Assembly: GCA_044373665.1 (NCBI GenBank)
Contig: JBIPNH010000109.1
Location: 1-7,800 of the forward strand
Origin: JABMMZ01 sp044373665
GTDB lineage: Bacteria > Bacteroidota > Bacteroidia > NS11-12g > UBA955
Length of the DNA: 7,800 nt
Reading direction: 5' to 3'
Both the position numbers and the translations under genes were made by a program. Positions 1 to 6,403 of this stretch are shown here, one piece after another. The notes below the pieces were generated by a model. The model did not search any database, had not been told where the DNA came from, and saw only the letters and a list, made by a program, of their open reading frames with translations. Position 1 is the first letter of the stretch. Each line of letters begins with the position of its first letter.

Positions 1-1601
1 TGAAAAGGGAGAGCGATTTGATAGATGTGTGGTTTGACAGTGGTGCAATGCCTTATGCCCAATGGGGACTGAAAAACAAAGCCGATTGGGAACACCTAAA
101 AACTGCTGATTTTATCGCAGAAGGAGTGGACCAAACCCGAGGTTGGTTTTTTACCCTACATGCTATTGCAGCCATGTTGTTTGACGATGTGGCCTATAAA
201 AATGTAATTGCCAATGGTTTGGTTTTAGATAAAAATGGCAATAAAATGAGCAAACGCTTAGGCAATGCTATCGACCCATTTACAACCATAGATAAGTACG
301 GAGCAGATGCCACACGTTGGTATATGATTACCAATAGTGATCCTTGGGAAAATTTGAAATTTGACTTAGAAGGTATCGGTGAAACTCAGCGAAAGTTTTT
401 TGGCACTTTGTATAATACTTACTCCTTTTTTGCAATATATGCCAACATTGATGCTTATGTTTTTGATGAGTCCAAACGCCAAGATTTTATTTTACTTAGC
501 GAGCTCGACCAATGGATATTGTCAAAATTAAACACATTAATTAATACTGTAAGCACACACATGGATGATTATGATCCTACTCCAGCGGTTAGGGCTATAG
601 AAACCTTTGTGTGTGATGATTTGAGCAATTGGTATGTGCGATTGTCAAGACGCCGTTTTTGGAAAGGTGTAATGAATGCCGACAAGCAATCTGCTTACGA
701 TTCACTTTATGTTTGTCTTAAAACAGTAACAGAATTGATGAGCCCATTTGCTCCCTTTTTCTCAGAATGGTTGTTCAAAAGTTTGAAACTAAACACGACA
801 GTCTCCTCGGTTCATTTAACCGAAATGCCAAAAGTTCAAGAGGCCTATATCAATAAATCGCTAGAATCTACCATGCAGTTGGCACAAGATTTAAGCAGTT
901 TGGTATTGAGTTTAAGAAAAAAACAAAACATCAGAGTTAGACAACCACTTCAAAAAATTATGGTTCCTGTGTTAGACCCAACCTTTAGACAACAATTGGA
1001 ACACATCAAAGAATTGGTGCTGTCGGAGGTTAACGTAAAGCATTTGGAGTTTATTGAAGCCGACAATGATTTGATTGTAAAAGCAATAAAACCAAACTTT
1101 AAAGCGTTAGGTCCAAAGATTGGTGCCAATATGAAAGCCTTGTCAGCAGCTATACAAACAATTAGTCATTCACAAATTAATGAATTGGAAAAAGAAGGGT
1201 TCTTAACAATTGATTTGGGTTCGGTTCAGTTCAAATTATTAAAAGAAGATGTTGAGATACTTTCCAAAGACATGCCGGGTTGGTTAGTGGCGGTAGATGG
1301 TAAATTAACAGTAGCCTTAGATATTCAAATAAGCGATGAATTAAGGAAAGAAGGCTTGGCAAGAGAAATTATCAATAGAGTTCAGAACCTAAGAAAAGAG
1401 AGCGGTTTGGATGTAATGGACCGCATAATAGTAACGGTGAATTGTAGCGAAGAAATTAATGCAGCAATAGTTTATTTTAAAGATTATATTTGCGCTGAAA
1501 TTTTAGCAGACAATATTGTATATTCCGAAACTTTATTAGAAGCAGAAAAAATTGACATAGAAGGTGTAGTTTGTTTAATTAAATTAGAAAAAAATGGCTA
1601 A
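1..1601 (+). CDS. ileS: Isoleucyl-tRNA synthetase, C-terminal half (5' truncated by window edge)
   Basis: This enzyme charges tRNA-Ile with isoleucine in the cytoplasm. The reading frame is open from position 3 with no stop before the DVWFDSG motif (codons from about 27), so the gene begins outside the window; 532 residues are visible. Seen in order: DVWFDSG and the class I signature KMSKR (about 245-260), which binds ATP in the catalytic core; then the helical anticodon-binding domain with LDQWILSKL, NWYVRLSRRRFW and LMSPFAPFF; then a C-terminal domain with ELRKEGLAREIINRVQNLRK. KMSKR instead of KMSKS, and the absence of a C-terminal four-cysteine zinc finger, fit the eukaryote-like type 2 IleRS rather than the E. 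coli type; this subtype call is from memory of the family. The HIGH motif and the editing domain lie upstream and cannot be judged. The stop overlaps the next gene by 8 nt, implying translational coupling. Confidence 0.97.
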   Translation, partial: KRESDLIDVWFDSGAMPYAQWGLKNKADWEHLKTADFIAEGVDQTRGWFFTLHAIAAMLFDDVAYKNVIANGLVLDKNGNKMSKRLGNAIDPFTTIDKYGADATRWYMITNSDPWENLKFDLEGIGETQRKFFGTLYNTYSFFAIYANIDAYVFDESKRQDFILLSELDQWILSKLNTLINTVSTHMDDYDPTPAVRAIETFVCDDLSNWYVRLSRRRFWKGVMNADKQSAYDSLYVCLKTVTELMSPFAPFFSEWLFKSLKLNTTVSSVHLTEMPKVQEAYINKSLESTMQLAQDLSSLVLSLRKKQNIRVRQPLQKIMVPVLDPTFRQQLEHIKELVLSEVNVKHLEFIEADNDLIVKAIKPNFKALGPKIGANMKALSAAIQTISHSQINELEKEGFLTIDLGSVQFKLLKEDVEILSKDMPGWLVAVDGKLTVALDIQISDELRKEGLAREIINRVQNLRKESGLDVMDRIIVTVNCSEEINAAIVYFKDYICAEILADNIVYSETLLEAEKIDIEGVVCLIKLEKNG

Positions 1602-1995
1602 GAAAAAAACAGAAGAAAAAGAAAAGACTCGTTATAGCGATGTAGACTTATTAGAGTTCAAGCAGTTAATAATGAGTAAATTGGATGTTGCTAAAGATGA
1701 GTTTGGCAAAATGCAAAGATCTCTTCAAAACCCAAATGAAAACGGAGATGGCAATACTTCAAATCAGTATTTAACATTAGACGATGGTGCAAGTACTTTT
1801 GAAAAAGAGAATTTAAATCAATTGGCTGCTCGTCAGAAAAAGTTTATTGATAATTTGAATGCTGCACTTATTCGCATCGAAAACAAAACCTTTGGGGTAT
1901 GTAGAGTGACTGGAAAATTAATCCAAAAGGAAAGATTATTGGCAGTGCCTCACGCTACTTTGAGCATGGAAGCTAAACTAAAACAGTATAAGTAA
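1594..1995 (+). CDS. TraR/DksA-family RNA polymerase-binding protein with degenerate zinc finger
   Basis: A 133-residue protein of the DksA/TraR family, whose members insert a coiled coil into the RNA polymerase secondary channel to tune initiation. Residues 1-13 are a Lys/Glu-rich leader. Residues about 18-45 and 68-97 are predicted helices forming the coiled coil, and an acidic turn with LDDGA at 62-66 lies where DksA has its tip Asp residues. Residues 100-131 match the DksA zinc-finger fold, but its CxxC-x17-CxxC ligands read Cys103, Thr106, Ser124 and Ala127 here, with exact spacing. One cysteine remains, so zinc binding by this site is unlikely. Zinc-independent DksA paralogues such as Pseudomonas DksA2 are known to have lost some of these cysteines. 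The start ATG overlaps the ileS stop by 8 nt. Whether it responds to ppGpp cannot be read from the sequence. The family call is firm; the regulon is unknown. Confidence 0.93.
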   Translation: MAKKKTEEKEKTRYSDVDLLEFKQLIMSKLDVAKDEFGKMQRSLQNPNENGDGNTSNQYLTLDDGASTFEKENLNQLAARQKKFIDNLNAALIRIENKTFGVCRVTGKLIQKERLLAVPHATLSMEAKLKQYK

Positions 1996-2000
1996 AACAA

Positions 2001-2741
2001 GTGACTGAACAGCATCTCTCATCGGTACACGCCGATACTGAAATTCCAAGCAAAAGCAAATGGGTTGTTCCTTTTGTAATATTGGCTTTTGTGGTTATTG
2101 TGGATCAGGTCCTTAAATATTTTGTAAAAAACAATATGATTTTACATACCGAACGCTCTATTATTGGCGATTGGTTCTTGTTTCATTTTACCGAAAACAA
2201 TGGAATGGCCTTTGGTATGGAGTTTTTTGGTGTCGTTGGAAAATACATCCTTACTATTCTTAGAATTGTAGTTTCATCTTTTGGAATTTGGTTCTTGTAT
2301 ACCAATATCAAGAAAAATGCTAATTTCTGGTTTTTAGTTTGTATAGCCCTTATTTTAGGGGGTGCAATTGGTAATATTATTGATTCAGTATTCTACGGTG
2401 TTATTTACCAACACATGAACGAATACACAGGTTTGTGGTTGCAAGGTAGAGTTGTTGATATGCTTTATTTTCCTGTTATTCACACCCATTACCCTGAATG
2501 GTCGCCCATTAATCCCGGTCAAGAATTTATATTTTTTAGTCCTGTGTTTAACTTGGCAGATACAGCCATCAGTATTGGTATTATTTCTATTATAGTGTTT
2601 CAAAAACGCTTTTTCAAAAAACAATTGGAAAGTGTTGAAGAAAAACAAATTGTAAGCGAAAATTCGGTGGCAGACAACGGTGAAATTAATACAGATGCAA
2701 TTCAATCAGATGAAAATGAAAACAACAGCAATTCTGTTTAA
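2001..2741 (+). CDS. lspA: Lipoprotein signal peptidase (signal peptidase II), long Bacteroidota form
   Basis: This inner-membrane aspartyl protease removes the signal peptide of prolipoproteins after the lipobox cysteine has been lipidated. Family motifs are all present: Asp35-Gln-x-Leu-Lys in the first membrane segment, NNGMAFG (66-72), GGAIGNIID (120-128), VVDML with Asp153, and FNLADTAI with Asp187. Asp153 and Asp187 sit at the usual catalytic aspartate positions. Membrane segments are about 22-42, 80-100, 108-128 and 183-202. At 246 residues it is much longer than the roughly 165-residue E. coli enzyme, because of inserts at about 131-150 and 157-180 and an acidic, Asn/Glu-rich tail after 205. 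The GTG at 2001 is chosen because an in-frame stop lies 10 nt upstream (1989-1991) and the first in-frame ATG (codon 46) would delete the first membrane segment. It lies 5 nt after the DksA-like gene. Confidence 0.96.
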   Translation: MTEQHLSSVHADTEIPSKSKWVVPFVILAFVVIVDQVLKYFVKNNMILHTERSIIGDWFLFHFTENNGMAFGMEFFGVVGKYILTILRIVVSSFGIWFLYTNIKKNANFWFLVCIALILGGAIGNIIDSVFYGVIYQHMNEYTGLWLQGRVVDMLYFPVIHTHYPEWSPINPGQEFIFFSPVFNLADTAISIGIISIIVFQKRFFKKQLESVEEKQIVSENSVADNGEINTDAIQSDENENNSNSV

Positions 2742-3612
2742 ATTTATAATAGTTGTATTTTTATTAATCGTTAATACCAACAAGGTATTGGCGCAAGATT
2801 TGTCTCAAGAACAAGACGCCCTCTTATGGAAAGTATCAGGTAAGGATTTGTCAAAACCCTCCTATCTTTTCGGAACGATTCATTTGTATTGCTCCAAAGA
2901 TGAAATAGACAATCCCATTATTAATAAAACCATTCAAGAAACTGATGTGGTAGCATTAGAGCTTAATTTAAACGATATTAATGTGTTAATGACCATGTTT
3001 AAAATGTCGATGGAAAAACCAGAACGCCCTTTGAATGAAGTGTTAACACCTGAAGAACTTAAATTGGTTGATAAAACAGCTAGAGAAATTTTAAAAGACT
3101 CTATAGAGAATTTGTTAAACAAATCACCCCAAAATTTAATGACAACCATTATGATGAGTCCTTCCTTTGTGGGTTGTTATGCCTTGCCTGTTGATTTTTT
3201 TATTGCTGATTTAGCTAAAAAATACAAAATAAAATCGATGGGATTAGAAACCATAGGTTTTCAAGATAGTTTGTTAAAAAGTGTTCCAGACAGTGTGCAA
3301 AACAAATGGTTGATGGATTTGTGTAAAAACCCAAACAAAGCCCAATCGGAGCTAAAAGACATGCTAGCCATTTATGCCAAACAAAATGGTAATGCCATTT
3401 ATGATTATGCCTTAAAAGTATCTCCTGAAATGAATTTCTTCCAAAACGAATTGCTCGACCAAAGAAACATCAAATGGGTAGAATACCTAAGTCCACAGTT
3501 TCAGCAAACTTCATTTTTTGTAGCAGTAGGCGCAGGACATTTAGGTGGCGAAAAAGGCTTGATTAAATTACTAAGAAATCAAGGATATACCGTTACTCCG
3601 ATTAGGTACTAA
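2716..3612 (+). CDS. Secreted TraB/GumN-family protein
   Basis: A TraB/GumN (TraB/PrgY-like) domain protein of 298 residues from this start. An N-terminal signal peptide has a Lys start, a hydrophobic core at about 8-20 and a likely signal peptidase I site after Val-Leu-Ala26, before Gln. The mature protein begins with a short DALLWKVSGK strand and then the family hallmark YLFGTIH (50-56), followed by a conserved acidic strand ALELN (80-84). The C-terminal motif GAGHL (272-276) lies near the end, as usual for the family. The paired GTIH and GAGH histidines suggest a metal-dependent hydrolase; eukaryotic TIKI proteases are distant relatives, but bacterial members are largely uncharacterised. 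Alternative in-frame ATGs lie at 2680, 2695 and 2710; 2716 or 2710 is preferred because it gives a normal signal peptide. The start lies inside lspA (26-nt overlap), so co-transcription is likely. Envelope or periplasmic location is inferred. Confidence 0.88.
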   Translation: MKTTAILFKFIIVVFLLIVNTNKVLAQDLSQEQDALLWKVSGKDLSKPSYLFGTIHLYCSKDEIDNPIINKTIQETDVVALELNLNDINVLMTMFKMSMEKPERPLNEVLTPEELKLVDKTAREILKDSIENLLNKSPQNLMTTIMMSPSFVGCYALPVDFFIADLAKKYKIKSMGLETIGFQDSLLKSVPDSVQNKWLMDLCKNPNKAQSELKDMLAIYAKQNGNAIYDYALKVSPEMNFFQNELLDQRNIKWVEYLSPQFQQTSFFVAVGAGHLGGEKGLIKLLRNQGYTVTPIRY

Positions 3613-3620
3613 TTGAATTT

Positions 3621-4001
3621 TTATTTTATTTTTTTAAGATGTAAAATTTCATTTTTCAAACCATCAATGATTTTATCTTTCACATTAACTAGTGAGATAT
3701 AAAATAATTTTTCATCAATAATTTCTTTATTATTTATTTCGTTACAATCTTTGTTTTCTTGTTTGTTATGCGTTAATGGATTTATTGAATTAAAATTTAA
3801 TAAATCCTCAACAGAACACTTTAAAACACTACATATTTCTAATAGTCTATCAACGGTTATTTTTGTTTTACCAGACTCAATATAAGAATAAGTGCGTGTC
3901 TCAATGTTTAATTGGTTGGCAACCTGCTTGCGAGTTAAGTTTTTACATTCTCTAATTTGCCTAATTTTTACATGGATGTTTAAATCATTAAAATTATTCA
4001 T
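3621..4001 (-). CDS. XRE-type helix-turn-helix transcriptional regulator
   Basis: A 126-residue DNA-binding protein. Residues about 10-68 form a Cro/C1-type HTH: IRQIRECKNLTRKQVANQL contains the first helices, TRTYSYIESGK (35-45) is the recognition helix with the typical YIESG ending, and TVDRLLEICSVLKCSVEDLL (49-68) closes the fold. After a polar Asn/Lys-rich linker (about 70-95), residues 100-126 form a predicted helix with Leu/Ile/Val at heptad-like spacing, possibly a dimerisation coiled coil. There is no metabolite-binding or protease domain. The gene converges on the TraB-family gene with only 8 nt between stops, and is divergent from the lipoprotein pair that starts at 4579. This layout suggests a local regulator of itself and the lipoproteins, or a chromosomal-island regulator. 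The target is inference; no toxin, restriction enzyme or integrase partner is visible. Confidence 0.88.
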   Translation of the reverse strand: MNNFNDLNIHVKIRQIRECKNLTRKQVANQLNIETRTYSYIESGKTKITVDRLLEICSVLKCSVEDLLNFNSINPLTHNKQENKDCNEINNKEIIDEKLFYISLVNVKDKIIDGLKNEILHLKKIK

Positions 4002-4108
4002 AGTGTTTTATGTTTTGTTAGAATCTTGAAAAAGGAAAGTGTTAAAGGTTTAAATTGAACTGATTTACGTTAAGTGCCAAAAAATGATAATTGTTTTTTC
4101 TAAATAAA

Positions 4109-4177
4109 TAATATATTATCAAATAAACAATAGTTTGATTTTGGGATTAATTTTAATTTAAATGCTGTAATATATTA
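4109..4177. repeat. Two copies of palindrome TAATATATTA
   Basis: The perfect 10-nt palindrome TAATATATTA occurs at 4109-4118 (within a 12-nt perfect palindrome, 4108-4119) and again at 4168-4177, 59 nt apart. A partial copy, TAATATAT, lies at 4573-4580 over the lipoprotein start codon. Palindromic spacing fits a dimeric HTH operator, but in sequence this AT-rich such words can arise by chance. Confidence 0.4.
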
Positions 4178-4485
4178 AATATCAATACAATGTATCTTTT
4201 AAAGAAATGTTAATTAAGTTTTTAATCTTATAAAATCACTTATATTATTGATGATTTTTCCTACAAAAAATCTAAAATTGAGTTTATATACTTATCATTT
4301 ATAGGCCTAAAAATGAGCTTTTTGTACCTATTTTATAATGTTTTGTTTTGTGTGTTTGTGCTCAAAACGTCATTTTTTTAGAAGAGGTGAGGAAAAAGTA
4401 TTTGTTTGCATGTTTCAATTTTTTGATTTAAAAGATAAAATTTAGAATAAAAAATATTGAGACTCTTAATAAAAAAATTTCATTT

Positions 4486-4530
4486 AAACGAGAAAAATTA
4501 TTTCCAAAAAAGAAATATTATTTCTCGTTT
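4486..4530. promoter_or_regulatory. Near-perfect inverted repeat upstream of lipoprotein pair (operator or attenuator candidate)
   Basis: Arms of 19 nt at 4486-4504 and 4512-4530 pair at 17 of 19 positions around a 7-nt spacer (CAAAAAA). The outer ten positions (AAACGAGAAA) match perfectly, as do the inner TTTC/GAAA ends; the two mismatches are in the middle. In RNA this would be a long hairpin followed by a short U run (4528-4532), so it could act as an intrinsic terminator or attenuator ahead of the lipoprotein gene, whose ATG lies 48 nt downstream. In DNA it could be an operator for the divergent XRE protein. The sequence alone does not separate these options. Confidence 0.65.
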
Positions 4531-4578
4531 TTAAATTTTAAATAAATGAGATTTGTACTAATTTATTAAAAATAATAT

Positions 4579-5772
4579 ATGAAAAAAGTACTTTTATTTC
4601 AAATTTTGGGAATAATTTCCCTATTTACTTTCTATGCTTGTCAAAAAAATCAAGTAAAAGATGAATGTGTCAAATGCAAAGAAAACACGAACTATGTTTT
4701 AAAGCCAATAAGTTTTGGCGATTTAAATTTAGAATTTAAATTGTATAAAACGGATGATTGGGACTTTGCTTTAAGAGGCGAAACTAAAGAAGAAATTTAT
4801 AAAAGGTTAATCAATGATTTTAATATTCCAATTAGTAAAAGTGAAATAGTAAGTATTAATTTTTATTCAAAAAGTACTGATGATTCTGTCAATTATATTA
4901 ATCCATTAAATGTAGAAGCAGTTTTGATTTATTATAAAGTTAATAATCAGCTTTTAACTGAATTATATCAAGGAAACTTGAACAATGGATTCATATTAAA
5001 CAAGAAGTTTTCACAAAAATCAAGCTTTGTTTCCACCAACGATATTCATGATATTTGTAGAATAATTAATTACAAATCAGTAAGATATACATGTATTACA
5101 TTTTTAAATTCAAAAATAATACCAAAATTACTTACGGAGTTATCAACTTTTCAAGAAGTTATTGATTTAGAAATTAAAAAAATTAATTCTGTACATTCAT
5201 CAAAAAGAATAGCAGATATTGGACAAGAAGCAAAACGTCACTGCGATCAAACAACTTGTGGAAGTGTGTCTGAAGGCTTTTGTGCTTTTCATGAATCTCA
5301 AAATGGCAATGACCATGCTTATTGCCTAGATTTAAAAGATTGTCCAAAAGAAGAAACTAACCAACATTTACCATTAAAATACAAGGAATTTGTATTAATA
5401 CAAGATGATAGTTTGAGAAAGTTTAGAGATGAATACTTATTTAACAGAAGTAAAGGAAAAGAGTATATAAATTTATATTACCAATTATCTTCTAAAATTA
5501 ACTTATCCGAAATTAATGTCGAATTTGCAATAGAAACTTACAACGTTATAAATGAAGAAATAATGCCAATTATTAGTAAATTAATGAAGAATAAAAACAG
5601 TTCAGATATATTGCTTAATCAGACTAGTGCTTCTAGAATTATAGTTTATTTAGAAAAAACCAAAAGTTTATTTTCAACTCAAGATGATTTGTTGATAGAT
5701 AAGCTTATTAATGATGTAAGTTTTTATAAAAATAAATCTACATTTGTAGTAAACAATCATTTATTAAACTAA
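4579..5772 (+). CDS. Predicted Cys-rich lipoprotein of unknown function with CFI-box-like C-terminal helices
   Basis: A 397-residue exported protein that I do not recognise as a named family. Residues 1-20 are a signal peptide (KK, then a hydrophobic core) ending FTFYA-Cys21, a somewhat weak lipobox, so lipidation is likely but not certain. Cys30 and Cys33 form a CxxC soon after the anchor. Residues about 40-205 are mixed alpha/beta with Cys160 and Cys172. Residues 222-255 hold five cysteines (222, 227, 235, 249, 255), suggesting disulfides or a metal site. Residues about 275-340 read LRKFRDEYLFNRSKGK then INLYYQLS; this resembles the LRxFRD...G...YYxxSP stretch that follows the CFI box in CFI-box-CTERM proteins, although the CFI-ATAAYG part itself is absent. 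The C-terminus is helical. A 141-residue lipoprotein follows 2 nt later. Low G+C (11 of 60 in row 4801-4860) suggests acquired DNA. Confidence 0.82.
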   Translation: MKKVLLFQILGIISLFTFYACQKNQVKDECVKCKENTNYVLKPISFGDLNLEFKLYKTDDWDFALRGETKEEIYKRLINDFNIPISKSEIVSINFYSKSTDDSVNYINPLNVEAVLIYYKVNNQLLTELYQGNLNNGFILNKKFSQKSSFVSTNDIHDICRIINYKSVRYTCITFLNSKIIPKLLTELSTFQEVIDLEIKKINSVHSSKRIADIGQEAKRHCDQTTCGSVSEGFCAFHESQNGNDHAYCLDLKDCPKEETNQHLPLKYKEFVLIQDDSLRKFRDEYLFNRSKGKEYINLYYQLSSKINLSEINVEFAIETYNVINEEIMPIISKLMKNKNSSDILLNQTSASRIIVYLEKTKSLFSTQDDLLIDKLINDVSFYKNKSTFVVNNHLLN

Positions 5773-5774
5773 CA

Positions 5775-6200
5775 ATGAAATTTATAGTTTTATATCTATT
5801 CCTTTTTATATTAAGCAGTTGTGTTTCCAATAAAAACAAGGTATTGATTGGTGAATATGAAAGTAAGAAATATAATACTATTCAAATGAATTATATGTCT
5901 ATATTTTTAAATCAAGCCCATATTAAGGGAACGAAGTTATATTTAAATAAAGATTCTACTTTTATAGAAAAATACTGTGGTAGTAATGGCACAGGAAAAT
6001 GGTATTTGCAAAACGATACTATTTTTATGGAATATTTTACTAGTCGATATAATAATGATTCACTTAACAATGCAAATGGTTCATTAAAACTTGGTCATAA
6101 TGGTCCTGTATATAAGGTGTTTAGTAATCATTTGGAAAATATTGAAAAGTTTAACTTTATGGGAAAAAAGGTAATACATCGTTTAGTTAAGGTTAAATAA
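5775..6200 (+). CDS. Small predicted lipoprotein, lipocalin-like repeat pattern, unknown function
   Basis: A 141-residue protein with a clear lipoprotein signal: hydrophobic residues 3-13 and lipobox LSSC with Cys16 as lipidation site. No Asp follows the cysteine; the next residues are VSNKNK. The mature part is predicted mostly beta. Residues 55-87 show the pattern LYLNKDSTFIEK, a Gly-rich turn, GTGKWYLQNDTIFMEY, which resembles the 'strand with D-S-T-F, then G-x-W, then D-T-I' repeats of small Bacteroidota lipocalin-like lipoproteins. Residues 104-139 add two or three further strands. Cys68 is the only cysteine after the lipid anchor. It starts 2 nt after the stop of the 397-residue lipoprotein gene, so the two are almost certainly one transcript, ending at the terminator 6228-6265. 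No specific function can be assigned. Confidence 0.8.
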   Translation: MKFIVLYLFLFILSSCVSNKNKVLIGEYESKKYNTIQMNYMSIFLNQAHIKGTKLYLNKDSTFIEKYCGSNGTGKWYLQNDTIFMEYFTSRYNNDSLNNANGSLKLGHNGPVYKVFSNHLENIEKFNFMGKKVIHRLVKVK

Positions 6201-6227
6201 TCTTTCAGTATTTAATATTCTAATATA

Positions 6228-6265
6228 AAAGCCTGATGACATCTATTGTTATCAGGCTTTTTTTT
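6228..6265 (+). terminator. Intrinsic terminator of the lipoprotein operon
   Basis: A 13-bp stem pairs 6228-6240 (AAAGCCTGATGAC) with 6248-6260 (GTTATCAGGCTTT), including one G-U pair, around the 7-nt loop ATCTATT. It is followed by an unbroken T run to 6265. It lies 27 nt after the stop at 6200. The + strand T run is longer than that on the - strand (four T), so it mainly serves the lipoprotein pair; weak use for the converging uppP transcript is possible. Confidence 0.92.
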
Positions 6266-6403
6266 ATAAGGTTTGTCTAATTAACTTTTCGATATTTTAC
6301 CAACAGCACTTAGTAAATTATCCGATATTTTAGTAGGTTGGCTGTGTTAGTGCTTTTTCACCTAGTGAATATAATGCCTATAAATCTGAAAATAAGTTGA
6401 AGT
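6266..6403. other. Short convergent spacer with small repeats
   Basis: No gene is seen between the lipoprotein terminator and the uppP stop. The word CGATATTTTA occurs twice (6290-6299 and 6323-6332, 33 nt apart). AGCACT at 6305-6310 is complementary to AGTGCT at 6349-6354, which is followed by five T, and CCAAC at 6300-6304 is complementary to GTTGG at 6337-6341. No convincing - strand terminator for uppP was found. Confidence 0.4.

Larger units (their letters stand above)
4002..4578. other. Divergent AT-rich intergenic region (577 nt)
   Basis: No gene can be supported here. The row 4081-4140 has only 7 G/C of 60 and the row 4441-4500 has 9 of 60. It must carry the promoters of both the - strand XRE gene and the + strand lipoprotein gene, yet no clear match to the Bacteroidota TTTG / TAnnTTTG pair was found. 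The closest is GAGATTTG at 4548-4555, 23 nt before the ATG, which fits seven of eight positions if the two free positions are ignored as matches, with no convincing -33 partner. Structural elements are the strong inverted repeat at 4486-4530, two copies of an AT palindrome (4109-4118, 4168-4177), and weaker inverted pairs at 4232-4238/4252-4258 and 4345-4350/4363-4368. A small RNA or decayed gene cannot be excluded. Confidence 0.6.

Noticed and set aside
18..20. TTG as start of ileS
   Set aside because: The frame is open to the window edge and the catalytic HIGH motif must lie upstream, so this is an internal Leu codon.
2385..2705. Open frame of 106 codons on the - strand
   Set aside because: It lies wholly antisense to lspA, including its conserved motifs, and its translation has no recognisable domain.
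2934..3149. Open frame of 71 codons on the - strand
   Set aside because: Antisense to the middle of the TraB-family gene; no independent coding evidence.
3621..4001. Antitoxin of a toxin-antitoxin pair, or a restriction-modification control protein
   Set aside because: No partner toxin, nuclease or methylase gene is next to it in the window.
4232..4258. Inverted pair AAAATCA/TGATTTT as a terminator
   Set aside because: Only 7 bp, one G-C pair and a 13-nt loop; expected by chance in this composition.
4002..4578. CRISPR array, tRNA or riboswitch in the large intergenic region
   Set aside because: No regularly spaced repeats, no cloverleaf and no recognisable aptamer core were seen; G/C content is too low for a typical structured RNA.
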